Below are positions 1 through 10,967 of a stretch of DNA of 64,000 nt, one piece after another. The position numbers and the translations under genes are program-made. Source of the DNA: Rhizophagus irregularis (lineage: Eukaryota; Glomeromycota; Glomeromycetes; Glomerales; Glomeraceae); assembly GCF_026210795.1 (NCBI RefSeq), contig NC_089431.1:372001-436000 (forward strand), written 5' to 3'. Position 1 is the first letter of the stretch; each line of letters starts with the position of its first letter. The notes under the pieces are model-generated. The model was not told the DNA's origin, made no database searches, and worked only from the letters and a program-made list of their open reading frames with translations.

Positions 1-63
1 TTTAGCTAATCTTGTTTCGACCGAAAACCGAAAAGAAAAAAACCTATAATAAATTATACATAC

Positions 64-325
64 CACCACCCCAAAATATTTGTATGAGTAAATAACCTTC
101 TAACGTTAAAAAACCTTTTATTCTAAATAATTTTGTATCCGGTCTACTATAAAGACGCCATGATAATAACCATATAGAACATAAGAATATAAAAAGTGAT
201 AAATAAGTTGTTACTCCATATACCACTTGAAAATATTCTTGACCGAAACAATTTGATACATTTATTGTCCATTCGCAATTAGATGTTTGTGATGAATTAT
301 ATTGTGAAGAAGAAGATGATGACAT
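64..325 (-). CDS. Multi-pass membrane protein, first exon only, runs off left edge
   Basis: The ATG at 325 opens an exon of about 87 codons. It begins with a serine run, carries two Asn-X-Ser sites in a short hydrophilic N-terminus, then has a strong hydrophobic segment (around residues 37-55, VVYGVTTYLSLFIF...) and a second one near residues 75-87 (GYLLIQIFWG). A good donor (GGTG|GTATGT) ends the exon at 64, so the ORF's last codons before a stop are intron. The remainder lies left of the window. Two membrane segments in 87 residues point to a multi-pass membrane protein with its N-terminus outside or in the lumen. I do not recognise the family. Nothing within the next 3.5 kb to the right belongs with it. 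Confidence 0.5.
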
Positions 326-3300
326 ATTTAAATTATTATATTAGGTATAAAGGATTATATACAATTATTTACAAAAAGGGTGAGAAAATATTTTTTTTTT
401 TTATTTCGTTGTTAAGAAATCGAAGGTTTTTATATCTAAAAAATTAACATAGACTAAAAAAGGACTAATTTAGGTAACAAGATAAAAAAAAAAATAAAGT
501 TTTTATTTGTTTATTCCCAATATTTTTTTATTTTCGGTTTTTTAAAGAGAAAATATAATAAAATATTTTCTCAATAAAATTCCGAAATAAAAAAATAGGT
601 ATTTTATTAATTAGCTGAAAAGGAGAGAAAAAATTTTTTTTTTTCGAACCCAGGTAAAAAATGGGCGGATTAAATCATGTTTTGATGGTAACATAAATGC
701 GAGGAGGATTTCACAAAATAGAAAGTAGTATCGTAATATAAATAATTTATTTATTTAGTGATGATAATCTGCAACATACTTTCTCAATGCATAAAAGTAT
801 AACAAATAATCCATTTATGCAATAATGCAATCAAATTTGCGTCATTACCTACTTTACAATATACAATGAACTATTTAAGTATTTATTTATTTATATTATA
901 AAAATATATATTATATTAACCTATAAATAATAAGTTCTTACTTATTATGGAGAATGAATTAAATATTAAAAATAGTGAATGTGTGGCGTACATTTTTATC
1001 ATATACAAATCAAATACAGTACTAATTCAAACTTTTACCAAACGGATGATAGCTTAAAACTGTGGCTTGGCAAATAGTTACACAATGCGGAGACAATGAT
1101 GTTAAGTGTTTGTACCGATTTTTTGCTTTGCATAATATGTTCGTTTCAAGTAAAAACCGAAAGGCGAAAGAATCATTATCATCATATTTTTTTACCAAAG
1201 TTTTATAATTATTCTTGGCAGTGTTACGGCTGTGTTATATTAATCCTTAATCTTTTAGCGTTCATTCATTCATCATTATCAACAATAACAACAACTTCAG
1301 CTTCTTATTTGTTTATTTATGTGCACAGCCAATGATATTTTGTTAAAATTGGACGGGAATTATTAAATTTATTCATCATTCATGACCAACTAATACCTTT
1401 CGTAAGTGAAAAAAATCAATAGTTCCAAATAAGTCGTAATTATCATGAATTATTATGTAAGTTGTAAGTTGCTCGTGACAAGGTTCCAGTGTTTTCCCTG
1501 CATATAATCATCATGATTTTCTTGAAAAATTCCCCAATTAGTAAATAATTAAAAAGTATGAAACATGTGAAACGACTTCTGGAACGTTCCCATTCTCAAA
1601 CACTTCATGACCTTGTCACGCAATTCATGACCTTGTCACGCGATGTGTTACATGAAACACGGCTGAAAAATTCTTGTAATTTGCTAAAATTAGTTTTTGC
1701 AAGGCTAGGGTTTCCGTATTGTAACACAATATTGTGGCTTCTTTTTTTTTATGTAGTGATATAAAATAAGGCGTTAGTTTAGTGTGGGGAATATATATTA
1801 AACAAGTTTTTTGGCGGGAATTCTCTTAATTTTTTCCAACCTTCTATTTTAATAATATTATTTTCCCTTATTAACCGACGTTTTAAATTTCTTTGTTTTT
1901 TTTTCAATCACCTTGTCTTAAAAATACCGTTGTTTTTTTTTAAAAGAGTTGTACAACATTTTCGTTAATGGATAAAAATTTCTTATTATGTAAAACAAAA
2001 TAAACCATTGTCATTAAACAATTTTACTAAATTTTTTTCACAAGTAAAAAATTTCTTATGAACAATATAAGAAAATATTAATGTACCATATTTGGAATTC
2101 TCAAAAGATTATCAGGTACCGGAAAATCTTAATACTTAAACTAGTTTTCAACATATTAAAACAAATAAAACATAAATAATAAATTACCCTTGTTTATCTG
2201 TTATACTGTATTTGCTAATAATCCGGAATTAATATTTTTTTTCGGGGTGAATTTTTTCAATATAATAAATTTTTCCTATTGTTGATAAGTAAATAAAGAA
2301 ATTTTCATTTACGTAATAATATTATGTCAATAAAGTTTGTAAAAAAATTAGTTATTTATTATTTATTATTTTTAATAATTTATTTTCTATAAAAAATTAT
2401 CAAAAATAAAAATTACCAAAATTACCAAAATTTTATTATCGTGAGAACAAATAGATAAACATGAGATATTGTACTTTTTAAAAAATTATATTATTATTAC
2501 ATTTTTTTGAACTTTTTTTGATTGGTATCCCTAATTGCGTAATATATTTCGAAATTAGTAGTGGCCTGTGCTTTTCTTTGTTAAATTAAATTGTATATAT
2601 AAATTACCCAATTTAAAGAAATTATTAATCCTCAATTGTATAAACAAAAATTGTACATATTATACTTTTTTTGAAAATTATTAATTTTTTTTAATTTATC
2701 TTTTAACGAAGATTGAATTTCCCAAGAAATCAAAAATTAATGTTCTCAATTTTTGATTGGTATCTTTTAAAATAATAAATAAATAATTAATTAAGTAAAA
2801 GAAAATCCCTTTTGTTTCAATATTATTATTACTTATTTATTAGTGACGTTAGTAAAAAATGAATGAGAAAAAATTTTATATTGTATTTTATGCAAATTGA
2901 AATTAAAATTTCCTTTTTTGCTCTTTACAATAATTAAAGTTCATTTTTTTTTATAAATAAATTTGAGAATAATTGAATAGTAACCTTCCATTGTAGAGTT
3001 TGTAATTGTGCATACGTTAATTGCGCTAAGCTGATTTGTAATTCCTACCAGAATTATTATCATAATTTTACTGAGACTCTAAAAAGTGAAAAATCAGACG
3101 ATCCGACCGATCCGTGACCGTAGTCAAAAATGGCTAGTTTGATACCATCTTAATATGCGAAGTCGAAATTTCTCTTGGAAATTGCTCAAGAATTACGTAC
3201 AAGATTCTTGAACAACACATTTCGAAATGTTTAGAAATGTGCCTCCTCTTGTGTTAATGATGTTAATAATTGGTTTGCGAGTATATGCTATTTTTTTTAA

Positions 3301-4014
3301 GCAATTGGAATAAGGTGAACGTAATTCTTATTATTTTTTAATTTTCAATCGAATATTTTAATTAAAGTTGGATATTTTATGGGCCCGGAAGGAAAATTAA
3401 TTATTAGATATTTTTATTTATTGGGTTGTAAGGGTTATTATTTGTTGAAAATAATTAAATTACTTGTAACTTTTAAAATCATTATTAGACTTGGTCAAAA
3501 TCAATAAAAGTACTTTTTATTCATTCATGTTTAAATTCAAAAAACTAATTTCAAATTCTTTATTCATCAGTATTGTTGCTTTATAATCTGGAATGAGTGA
3601 TCTGATCTCAATTAATTTGATGAAAATCGCATTAATCAAACATATTGGACTTGAAACAATTTAACGTGTTGGAATGTTCTATGGTTGGTAATACTTGGAA
3701 TATGAATAATTAAAATTCTTTCTAATGATCCTAATTATATTTTGATATATTAAGTACTATCATATCGCTTTCAATGTTTCATCAGATCTTAAGATAGGAA
3801 ATCTGATTATTTGTTCAAGGTATGTATAATGTTTTTGATTAATTTATGAGATTATTTACGTTCTTCATTATCAATAAAGTTCAGTTCAAATCCTAATAGT
3901 TCAGATCTTTGAAACTTATCGGAACTTGTTCTCCCGAGAAACGTTCAATAACAAAAGGTTGAAATCATTAATACGTTTGAAGAGATTTTTTGTTAAATAG
4001 AAGTTCATAGCATC
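326..4014. other. Long gene-free A/T-rich interval
   Basis: No convincing gene was found here. The open frames at 1096-1335 and 1558-1764 have no homology I recognise and no splice context. A 20-bp near-perfect tandem duplication (catgaccttgtcacgc core) lies at about 1604-1643. The rest is poly-A/T tracts and low-complexity sequence. Confidence 0.6.
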
Positions 4015-4028
4015 TTAGACCTTGTCTT

Positions 4029-5452
4029 TATCATCATCAAATAAATATATTAGCTTCAATATCGCATTGGCCCCAACTCCACCAAATACATTGGCTTCAA
4101 CATCATCAAATACATTGGCTTCAACTCCATCAAATACAATGGCGTCAACTCCACCAAATACATTGGCTCCAGCATCATCAAATACATTGGCGTCAACTCC
4201 ACCAAATACATTGGATTCAAAATCATTAAATACATTGGCTTCAACTTCATCAAATACATTAGCGTCAACATCATCAAATAACATATATTTGGTTTCAACA
4301 TCATCAAATACATTGGCTTCAACTTCATCAAATACATTAGCGTCAACATCATCAAATACATTGGCTTCAACATCATCAAATAAATTGGCTCCAACATCGT
4401 CAAATACGCTTGCTTCAACATCCTCAAATACATTGGCTTCAACTCCACAAAATACATTGGCGTTAACTTCATCATCAAATACATTGACTTCAACATCAAA
4501 TACCTTGTCTTTAACGTCATCAAATACATTGGCTTCAACTGCACCAAATACATTAGCGTCAACATCATCAAATACATTGGCTCCAGCATCATCAAATACA
4601 TTGACTTCAACATCAAATACCTTGTCTTTAACGTCATCAATTACACTGGCTTCAACTGCACCAAATACATTAGCGTCAACATCATCAAATAACATATATT
4701 TGGCTCAAAATACATTGCCTTCAGCATCATCAAATACATTGGTTTCAACTGTACCAAATACATTAGCGTCAACATCATCAAATAACATATATTTGGCTCA
4801 AAAATACATTGCCTTCAGCATCATCAAATACATTGGTGCCAATATCATCAAATACATTGGCTTCGACATCATTCAACATCATCAAATATATTAGCTTCAA
4901 CTTCATCAAATAAATTGGCGCTAACATTATCAATTACATTGGCTTCAACTCCACCAAATACATTAGCGTCAACATATATTTGGCTCAAAAATACATTGCC
5001 TTCAGCATTATCAAATACATTGGTGCCAATATCATCAAATACATTGGCTTCAACTCCACCGAATTCATTGGCTTCAACTTCATCAAATACATTGGCTTCA
5101 ACTCCACCGAATTCATTGGCTTCAACTTCATCAAATATATTAGCTTCAACTTCATCAAATCATTCAAATCATACATTGGCTTCAACTCCATCAAATACAT
5201 TGGATTCAACATCATCAAATACATTGGCTTCAACTTCATCAAATAAATTGGCGCTAACATCATCAATTACATTGGCTTCAACTCCACCAAATACATTAGC
5301 GTCAACATCATCAAATAACATATATTGGCTTCAACATCATCAAATACATCAACATCATCAAATACGTTGGCGTCAACTTAATCAAATAAATTGGCGTCAA
5401 CTCGTCAACTTCATCAACTTCAACGTCATCAAATCCAAATTTACAAAATAAT
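4029..5452. repeat. 24-bp minisatellite with higher-order structure
   Basis: About 1.4 kb is built from a degenerate 24-bp unit (consensus tcatcaaatacattggcttc + aaca). Because 24 is divisible by 3 and the unit lacks stops in several frames, long ORFs exist on both strands: plus 4022-4894 and 4915-5451 read (SSNTLAST)n, minus 4695-4015 reads acidic (VFDDVEAN)n, and other frames are open too. A longer variant containing aacatatatttggctcaaaa recurs at roughly 4275, 4690, 4780 and 4970, showing that larger blocks have also been duplicated. No start context, splice site or flanking domain shows that any of these frames is expressed, so I treat the array as a repeat. A repetitive secreted or structural protein cannot be excluded. 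Confidence 0.9.
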
Positions 5453-5599
5453 AGAAATATAATAAAATTATGGCAAGTGTTTGATAGACTTTCAGTCTTC
5501 CGGTCTGTATATAATTATTAAAAATTTTTTACTATGATCAAATGAAATAACAATTTGATTAATTTGCAGAACGAACGATAGAGGGAGCTATTAAGCAAA

Positions 5600-6170
5600 C
5601 AATTTACTTGCATCTTGAATTTACATAAAATCAAATTCCCAACTTTGTTAATTCATGGTGAAGCTGATGAAGTAATCTCTATTTGGGAAAGTGAATTTAT
5701 TTCTTGTTGATGTAAAAACATTTTGAAACAACATAAATTATTTTATAATAAAAAATGTAATTGCCGTTATCATTTTTAAATTTTAACATTTAAATGTTAA
5801 TATAATGATGTTAATAATTTTTCCAGAGTAATGAAAATTTTGCCTTTATGGTTTAGCAATAAAGCAATATACAAATATATTTTATCGATTAATGATCTTA
5901 TTTTTTGATGGAAACAATAATTTACGATCACGTGCTATAATATTCATTCTTGAAAAACCTAAAATTTAAAATCTCTTATCTGTTATACCCATATTTATAC
6001 ATAAAACTTGCACGCAGCCACTTCTCTTGCCGAAGACCTTGGACTCGATCTTGTAGACATCTATGGAATCCGTAAATAGACCCAAATGCAAGCTTCACCC
6101 CTCAATGACCCCGACATAGTAGCAGAGATGGTCAATATATGGTTAAAAAAGCTAATTTAACGAAAATTTA
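5600..6170 (+). pseudogene. Short coding relics, one resembling an alpha/beta hydrolase
   Basis: At about 5629-5711 a plus frame reads KIKFPTLLIHGEADEVIS before a stop. The P-T-L-L-I-H-G-x-x-D stretch is the pattern around the acid-residue strand of monoglyceride-lipase-like alpha/beta hydrolases. At about 6013-6160 another plus frame reads LAEDLGLDLVDIYGIRK, a TAG, then TQMQASPLNDPDIVAEM. It is visibly less A/T-rich than its surroundings and looks like a broken coding piece. No start, splice frame or continuation joins them. These are probably remnants of captured or decayed genes. Confidence 0.3.
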
Positions 6171-6397
6171 CATTTTTTATATAAATTATATTAAGAAAAT
6201 ATCTTCACATGACAACAATAAAACCAATAATTACGAAAAATCAGGTGCGTAAATAGTCAAGGACGAAAGAAAATATCTGAAAAATTATAATACAATACCA
6301 GATAGAGAAAGATAAATTCCAAGGTGAGCAAGCATTAAGAAAAAATGAAACTTAATCCTCAAAATAAATACCTTAACACTCGTTCACTGGAACATAT

Positions 6398-6650
6398 TCA
6401 CTTGCTATAAGGAGGAGGATTATCAGATGCTTGTTGATTGAAGTTCCTAACTACAAATAAACAAAAATTTGTTAACAAACGATCACATTTAAAATTGTAA
6501 GGCAAAAAATGTTTACCCTATGGATTCTCTCTTGACAATATTATTGAATGGAACATCACTTATTTTATGAAGCCACTCTTCAATGTTAAGCCTTGAATTC
6601 GTCCGGTAAACATAACTAAACATAACTGAATATTCTACAATCCCAAAACA
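6398..6650 (-). CDS. Last two exons of an unrecognised minus-strand gene
   Basis: Exon 6650..6517 (acceptor TTACAAG|, donor CATAGG|GTAAAC) and exon 6446..6398 (acceptor TTAG|GAAC) join in frame and end at TGA 6400..6398. Together they give 60 codons beginning CFGIVEYSVMFSYVY, then an amphipathic stretch containing NIEEWLHKISDVPFNNIVK, and a polar tail ending NPPPYSK. Upstream exons should lie to the right of 6650, perhaps at 6720-6840, but I could not fix them. The spliced lengths (134 and 49 nt) keep one frame, and the peptide has normal amino-acid composition, so I think it is real. Its function is unknown. Confidence 0.4.
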
Positions 6651-6972
6651 CTTGTAATATAAAAAAAAAGGAACAGAGTTGAAATATTAATAAAAAGTAC
6701 TTGCATTTTTTGTTTATCAAATTGATATTTTAATCAAAAAAGAAGCAGCGTCTCTCAAGAAAAGTAACACCTTCACTTGCAAAAATTTTGAAGAAGTTAT
6801 TATTTTGCGTCTGGGTCCGGTGGGCGTTGCAAAAAAAAAAAAGAAATCTTGTGGTTATTTATATAAAATAACCCACTTAAAGACGCCAAAAAAGTTTACT
6901 ACATATGATAATCGGTCCAAACGCGGATTCGTTTTTTAGAGTAGCGAAAATTTTCCCTTTATCATATCGTGA

Positions 6973-7362
6973 TCTGAAAACTTTTTATTTAATATATTTG
7001 TTAAAATTTTATCAATATCTTTTCTTGCTGGTTCGATTAATGTAATAGCCGCATTAATCAAATTTCTATTCCAGCCATCTGTTGGAAAATATCAAACCTT
7101 TCTTCCAGTCCTCAATCCACTTATTCCCTTAATGGTTATATTCATTATAATTCTAATCAGTTCCATTATTATATATCTTTACTATATTTCCACCATTATC
7201 CTCAGAACCGATAAGCGGCATGTGGATTCAGGTTTCTAAAGAGTCAAGTGAAAACATTAGAGCTGTAGTAGCAAATACTGGAAATGGAAGACTTAAGAAG
7301 AAATCTACCAGTTATTTCTTTGGAAACAATGCTTTTTATTGTTTCTTCAGATTTTTACAGGT
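6973..7362 (+). pseudogene. Membrane-protein gene fragment with a frame slip
   Basis: A plus frame open from 6973 to 7236 reads a very hydrophobic sequence (around FVKILSISFLAGSINVIAAL, then LIPLMVIFIIILISSIIIYL), that is, two membrane segments, ending in basic RTDKRHVDS. The next frame continues as coding-like sequence (QVSKESSENIRAVVANTGNG...SYFFGNNAF) from about 7221 to 7362, ending at a possible donor CAG|GTTAGA. The change of frame near 7220 suggests an indel or an unrecognised intron. Probably a broken C-terminal part of a multi-pass membrane protein. The family was not recognised. Confidence 0.3.
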
Positions 7363-8459
7363 TAGAACATATTTTATGATAGTAAATAACTATTTTGAAC
7401 TATTTTTTGTCATTTTTTAGATTTTGTTGTCTTTGTTCGACATACGTATTTACCGTACCTCATTTTGGTGAAAGAGCTGGCAATGAAGTGCCTATTTGTC
7501 AGCATTGAATCAAATGAATGAACAAAGAAGTGTATGAAAGAGAAGTACCAAACATCAAATACTAAGTTATTTTTTGTTTTGTAAGAAAAAAAATTATTAT
7601 ATATAAAAAAATTTCTTTTTTTTTCGTTAACAAAACACACATTTTATATAAAGTACAAAGTGCAGACGTGGATTTCAGCCAATTCTCCTTAATCATCAAT
7701 GTAATTTCTTTGGGTCATGTTAATTACAATTTATACTGCTATTGTTACATCCTCACCAATGAACTATCAAATGAGTAAAAAAAATATAATACCGAACATA
7801 CAATATAAATAGTAGTTATGGCAATGATGAGTTTCAAAATATTTTTTTAAAGTTAATCTTAATTATTTTTAATTCTTAACTATAGTTAGATAACTCGGGT
7901 AAGACGAAAAAGAGCGAGTGGTGTATAATTTGGCAAGTTTTTTTATTTATCACTTTGAGTAGGGATACCAATACTTTTCCGTAACACCCAGATAATACCT
8001 ATATAGCAGCGATGTAATTCCGCGTAGAGTCAACTATGATTAAACGGTTAGTCCAATTATTTAAAATTTACACGAAACTGCATACCAAACTTGGTATTAC
8101 TAAATTTCAAAATGACGAAATCCTTATCCAGTTATGGAAGATAAAAGATATTTTGTAAAGCACATTTCTATTTAATTCTTTTTAAAAAAGAAATTGGTAC
8201 AAATATTAAAGAAAACAATATCGAAGTTTTTCAAAACTTATGATTTCTAAAAGAAAAGAAATGAAAAAAAAAATGAAATTGAAGAGGAATGATTTTTTTT
8301 TTGTGTTTTTTTTATGTTGTTAAAATAATCTATATTAACACATTTTTTATAATGGTACGTCTAACTATTAGTGCTATGCTTTGAAATGATGTTAAATAGG
8401 TGAAATAATGAGAATAAATAATGCCTAATAAAAAGATTCTAATATGAAAAATTAATAGC

Positions 8460-8716
8460 TTAGATTTTACCGTCTTCGCTAATTTGGTCAAAGGTAATCT
8501 TGACTTCACCGTTTTTTTCTTTCGATGGACTTTTGTCTTTTTGAGCATTTCTTCTTTAATGATTAAATTAATAAAATTAATAGATTTCTTTAAAAAGTAT
8601 CAATATTGTATTTGTATTTACCTCTTAGTTAATTGATTTAAATTCAAAGGAGAGGCTGTTACGATAGTAGCCATAAGCACAATCAAGAGAGCAAAGAAGA
8701 TTTGACGTGAATTCAT
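8460..8716 (-). CDS. Small secreted preprotein with Lys-Arg processing site, copy 1
   Basis: This two-exon gene is too short for simple ORF finding. Exon 1 is 8716..8622 and exon 2 is 8553..8460, joined by GTAAAT...AAAG. Exon 1 encodes MNSRQIFFALLIVLMATIVT, a textbook signal peptide, then ASPLNLNQLTK; the Arg codon is split by the intron, creating K-R. Exon 2 gives RNAQKDKSPSKEKNGEVKIT and ends ...QISEDGKI at TAA 8462..8460, for 62 residues in all. The dibasic site soon after the signal peptide is the usual Kex2 cleavage signal, so a mature basic peptide of about 29-30 residues is likely secreted. The exon 2 acceptor is AAGAAG, so either of two AGs can be used, adding or omitting one Arg. The second copy at 56314..56056 has the same structure. 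Its role is unknown: an effector or a signalling peptide are both possible. Confidence 0.7.
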
Positions 8717-8833
8717 TTTTATAGTGTTTGGATATTTTGTGTTGAATATTTAAAATTTCTTTTATTGAAAAATTATTTTTTAAAAAAATTTTGATTTTCT
8801 GAATTAGTGTAGTTCTTAACGATTGGGAAGCCA

Positions 8834-8862
8834 TTTATATATTGATTTTTTTTCAATTGGGC
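8834..8862 (-). promoter_or_regulatory. Probable TATA and CCAAT boxes of the small secreted peptide gene
   Basis: Read on the minus strand, CCAAT (8860..8856) and TATATAAA (8841..8834) lie about 120-140 bp upstream of the ATG at 8716. Both are conserved in the duplicate copy near 56439-56460. Assignment is by sequence and position only. Confidence 0.35.
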
Positions 8863-9477
8863 CTATATTCCTTAAATGATCAACAAAACGAATTTATTTA
8901 CCCAAACCGAAATTAATTTTAATAAAGAATTCTCCCAAATTAAATACAAACAATGTATTTTATCTATAAATAATTGGAATAAAACTTTTCAAACATTCTT
9001 TAATCTTTAATATAACGACAACTAATTTAGTCGAGCTTTGTTTTTTTAGATGAGTGATTGGTTGAGCTTGTTTTAGTATTTTTTTGTCGTTTTTTGTTTA
9101 AAAAGGAAAATAAAGAAAATAAAAAATTTTGTCAATCTATTTTGTTGTGTTTGATTTTTAGCTTGTTTTAGAATAGTATTTTTTATTTTGAAAGAAAGCA
9201 AATCGATTTCTAATTTTAGGTTATAGGAGTCCTTGTTAAAGGTTTATTTGTGTAACGATAAATAATAATGCATCACATACTTATGATAGTACAATTTTTT
9301 ATAACAAAGTTTTATGTGAATAAAGATAAAGAACCTGACATTTATAAAAAAAAAATAAAAGAAAAATTGGAAACATAAAAAGCATTATCAGTAAATATAT
9401 AAATCATTCTAGAAGAAATTTTTAAGTAACGTAGTACAAGTTTTAATTAGTCCATATTATTTGATTAAATGTAACTT

Positions 9478-9978
9478 AAAAAAGTTCAAGCACGTGACTG
9501 ATGTGGCGGGTATATATATTTTTTTCTCGCAACGGTCATCTAACTTTGTCTTAAATTTTTATTTCATATTTTGATCTTCTAAAAATCTACATTACCGTAT
9601 TTCACATAAATTTATATAAATATTTATAAATGAAGTTTTTTAGCAGATATGGACTATATAAGTATTCTTATAAACGTTGGATGAATTTATAAGCATTTCT
9701 ATAGCATTACAAACTTATATTTCATATTTCATATATATTTTTATTTATATATATAAGAATTTTATTATCACTTTTAATATTATTAACGTTAAATATGTAA
9801 AATATGTGTAAAAGTGTAAACTTTCTCAGAATAAAATTTTTTAAATACAAACAAACTATCTTTACTATGATAATTTAGTTCCATCTTAAACAAAAACCGA
9901 AAACTCGAATGTTATACAAGATAAAGCCAATCAAAACTCAGTCGCCACATCACGGATCACGTGCCCGAGCTTTTTTAC
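9478..9978. mobile_element. MITE-like element with terminal inverted repeats
   Basis: The left end (9478-9510, aaaaaagttcaagcacgtga then ctgatgtggcg) is matched, inverted, by the right end (about 9940-9978, which reads aaaaaagctcgggcacgtga then tccgtgatgtggcg on the minus strand). The ends share AAAAAAG-TC--GCACGTGA and TGATGTGGCG. The 430-bp interior has no coding sequence. A related terminus (aactcgggcttgcacgtgat) occurs at 19790-19820, indicating a small family. No clear target-site duplication was resolved. Confidence 0.55.
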
Positions 9979-10129
9979 GGTGCTACTGGTGCTAAAGCTA
10001 ACCTTTTTTGCGTCCGTGCACAACATATCGATTCTGAAATATACTTGTGAAAATCATAATTTGACGTGCTTTCCCATCTAAAAAAAAAATAGGGAATAAA
10101 ATAAAATTCATAATGTAATATTTTTGGTT

Positions 10130-10262
10130 AGGGAACACTTTCAACGAATTTTTCGCGCGAAGATTCTTGCCAGGGACCTGGCCTATTGATGGCCACTACA
10201 ACCCAGCGGTTATCGTGAGTGTCGCAGACTCAACCCTGGTTCTAAAGCTCTTCGCATATTGA
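10130..10262. other. Unexplained G/C-rich patch
   Basis: About 130 bp (containing cgcgcgaagattcttgccag and accaggg/ccctggt inverted pieces) is clearly richer in G and C than its flanks. It has no good ORF. It does not match the snRNA, tRNA or SRP patterns I know. It could be a structured ncRNA or a SINE fragment. Confidence 0.25.
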
Positions 10263-10792
10263 AATACTGAAAAAAAAGTTTCGATAGTATTATTGTAAAC
10301 TTAACTATTGAAATCAAAGTCAGAGATCTACGAAAATTAAAATTAAAAAAATCATTTTTTTTTTTTACTTATAAAGTTTTCAAAATATTTTCGGAAACTT
10401 GCCTGAAATTTGGATGCTTCAAAATTAGAAGTGTATGCCTAAAAAAAAAGAAGAAAACGAACTGTTAGTAACTGTTTGTGTAAAAAACTCCTCTTCACCA
10501 AATTTCCCTCGTGCTCAAGAGACCAGAAAAATCACAGTTTGTTAAGTAAAGCAAATTAAAGTAAAAAATACTACCGCACAAAATCCTGCATGTTCAAGAA
10601 AAACCTAAAAAAAAGAAACAAATTCGTTGGTTAATGTCTTGTTAAAATTAAATAAAAATTTAAGAAAAAAATACGGAAACTTACAATTCCCAAGAACAAA
10701 CCAAAAGAAAGAAAATAAATGAATGAAGGGGAGAAAAGTTAAAAAAGTCAAAAAAAGTTAAAAAAGCTTAATAAGTTTAAATCAAGGTGCGG

Positions 10793-10967
10793 TGTGATAT
10801 ATGCGATAATTTGATATTTGATATTATTACACGCTCATTAGGATTATTTGTGCGGAATTCATTGTACCGATATTTTTGTACTAATCCTAATATCGCGTAT
10901 AATAATATTGTTATTGAACGGGGCTATATCGGCCTTCGGCCGATATTTTGACGCCCGTTCAATAACA
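10793..10967. repeat. Nested palindrome / strong hairpin
   Basis: The core is a perfect inverted repeat ATATCGGCC-TTC-GGCCGATAT (10926-10946). It is enclosed by GTTATTGAACGGG (10910-10922) and its complement CCCGTTCAATAAC (10954-10966). Outside these, attaggatta / taatcctaat and atatgcgata / tatcgcgtat at 10799-10900 form further inverted pairs. This looks like a fold-back element or the remains of a palindromic transposon end. Confidence 0.7.

Larger units (their letters stand above)
7445..9408. repeat. Segmental duplication, copy 1 (partner 55044-56980)
   Basis: This 1.96-kb block matches 55044-56980 nearly base for base, in the same orientation, with scattered substitutions and small indels. 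Similarity starts at cgtatttaccgtacctc and stops after gtaaatatataaatcatt. No terminal inverted repeats or obvious target duplication are visible at the edges. It carries a complete small gene (8716..8460, minus) with its promoter region. Both copies keep the gene's exon-intron structure. Confidence 0.9.

Noticed and set aside
640-660. tRNA B-box-like ttcgaaccca (minus strand GGGTTCGAA)
   Set aside because: No cloverleaf can be built around it; the downstream side is a poly-A run.
1096-1764. Plus ORFs of 79 and 68 codons
   Set aside because: Composition is random, the second is made by a 20-bp duplication, and neither has splice partners or motifs.
4015-5451. Acidic, neutral and hydrophobic repeat proteins of up to 290 residues
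   Set aside because: All arise from a stop-free 24-bp unit. No independent evidence picks a strand or frame, so only the repeat is annotated.
8625-8834. 69-codon minus ORF (MASQSLRTTL...) and the 72-codon ORF 8548..8330
   Set aside because: They are out-of-frame readings over the real two-exon secreted peptide gene. The spliced frame has a signal peptide and is conserved in the duplicate.
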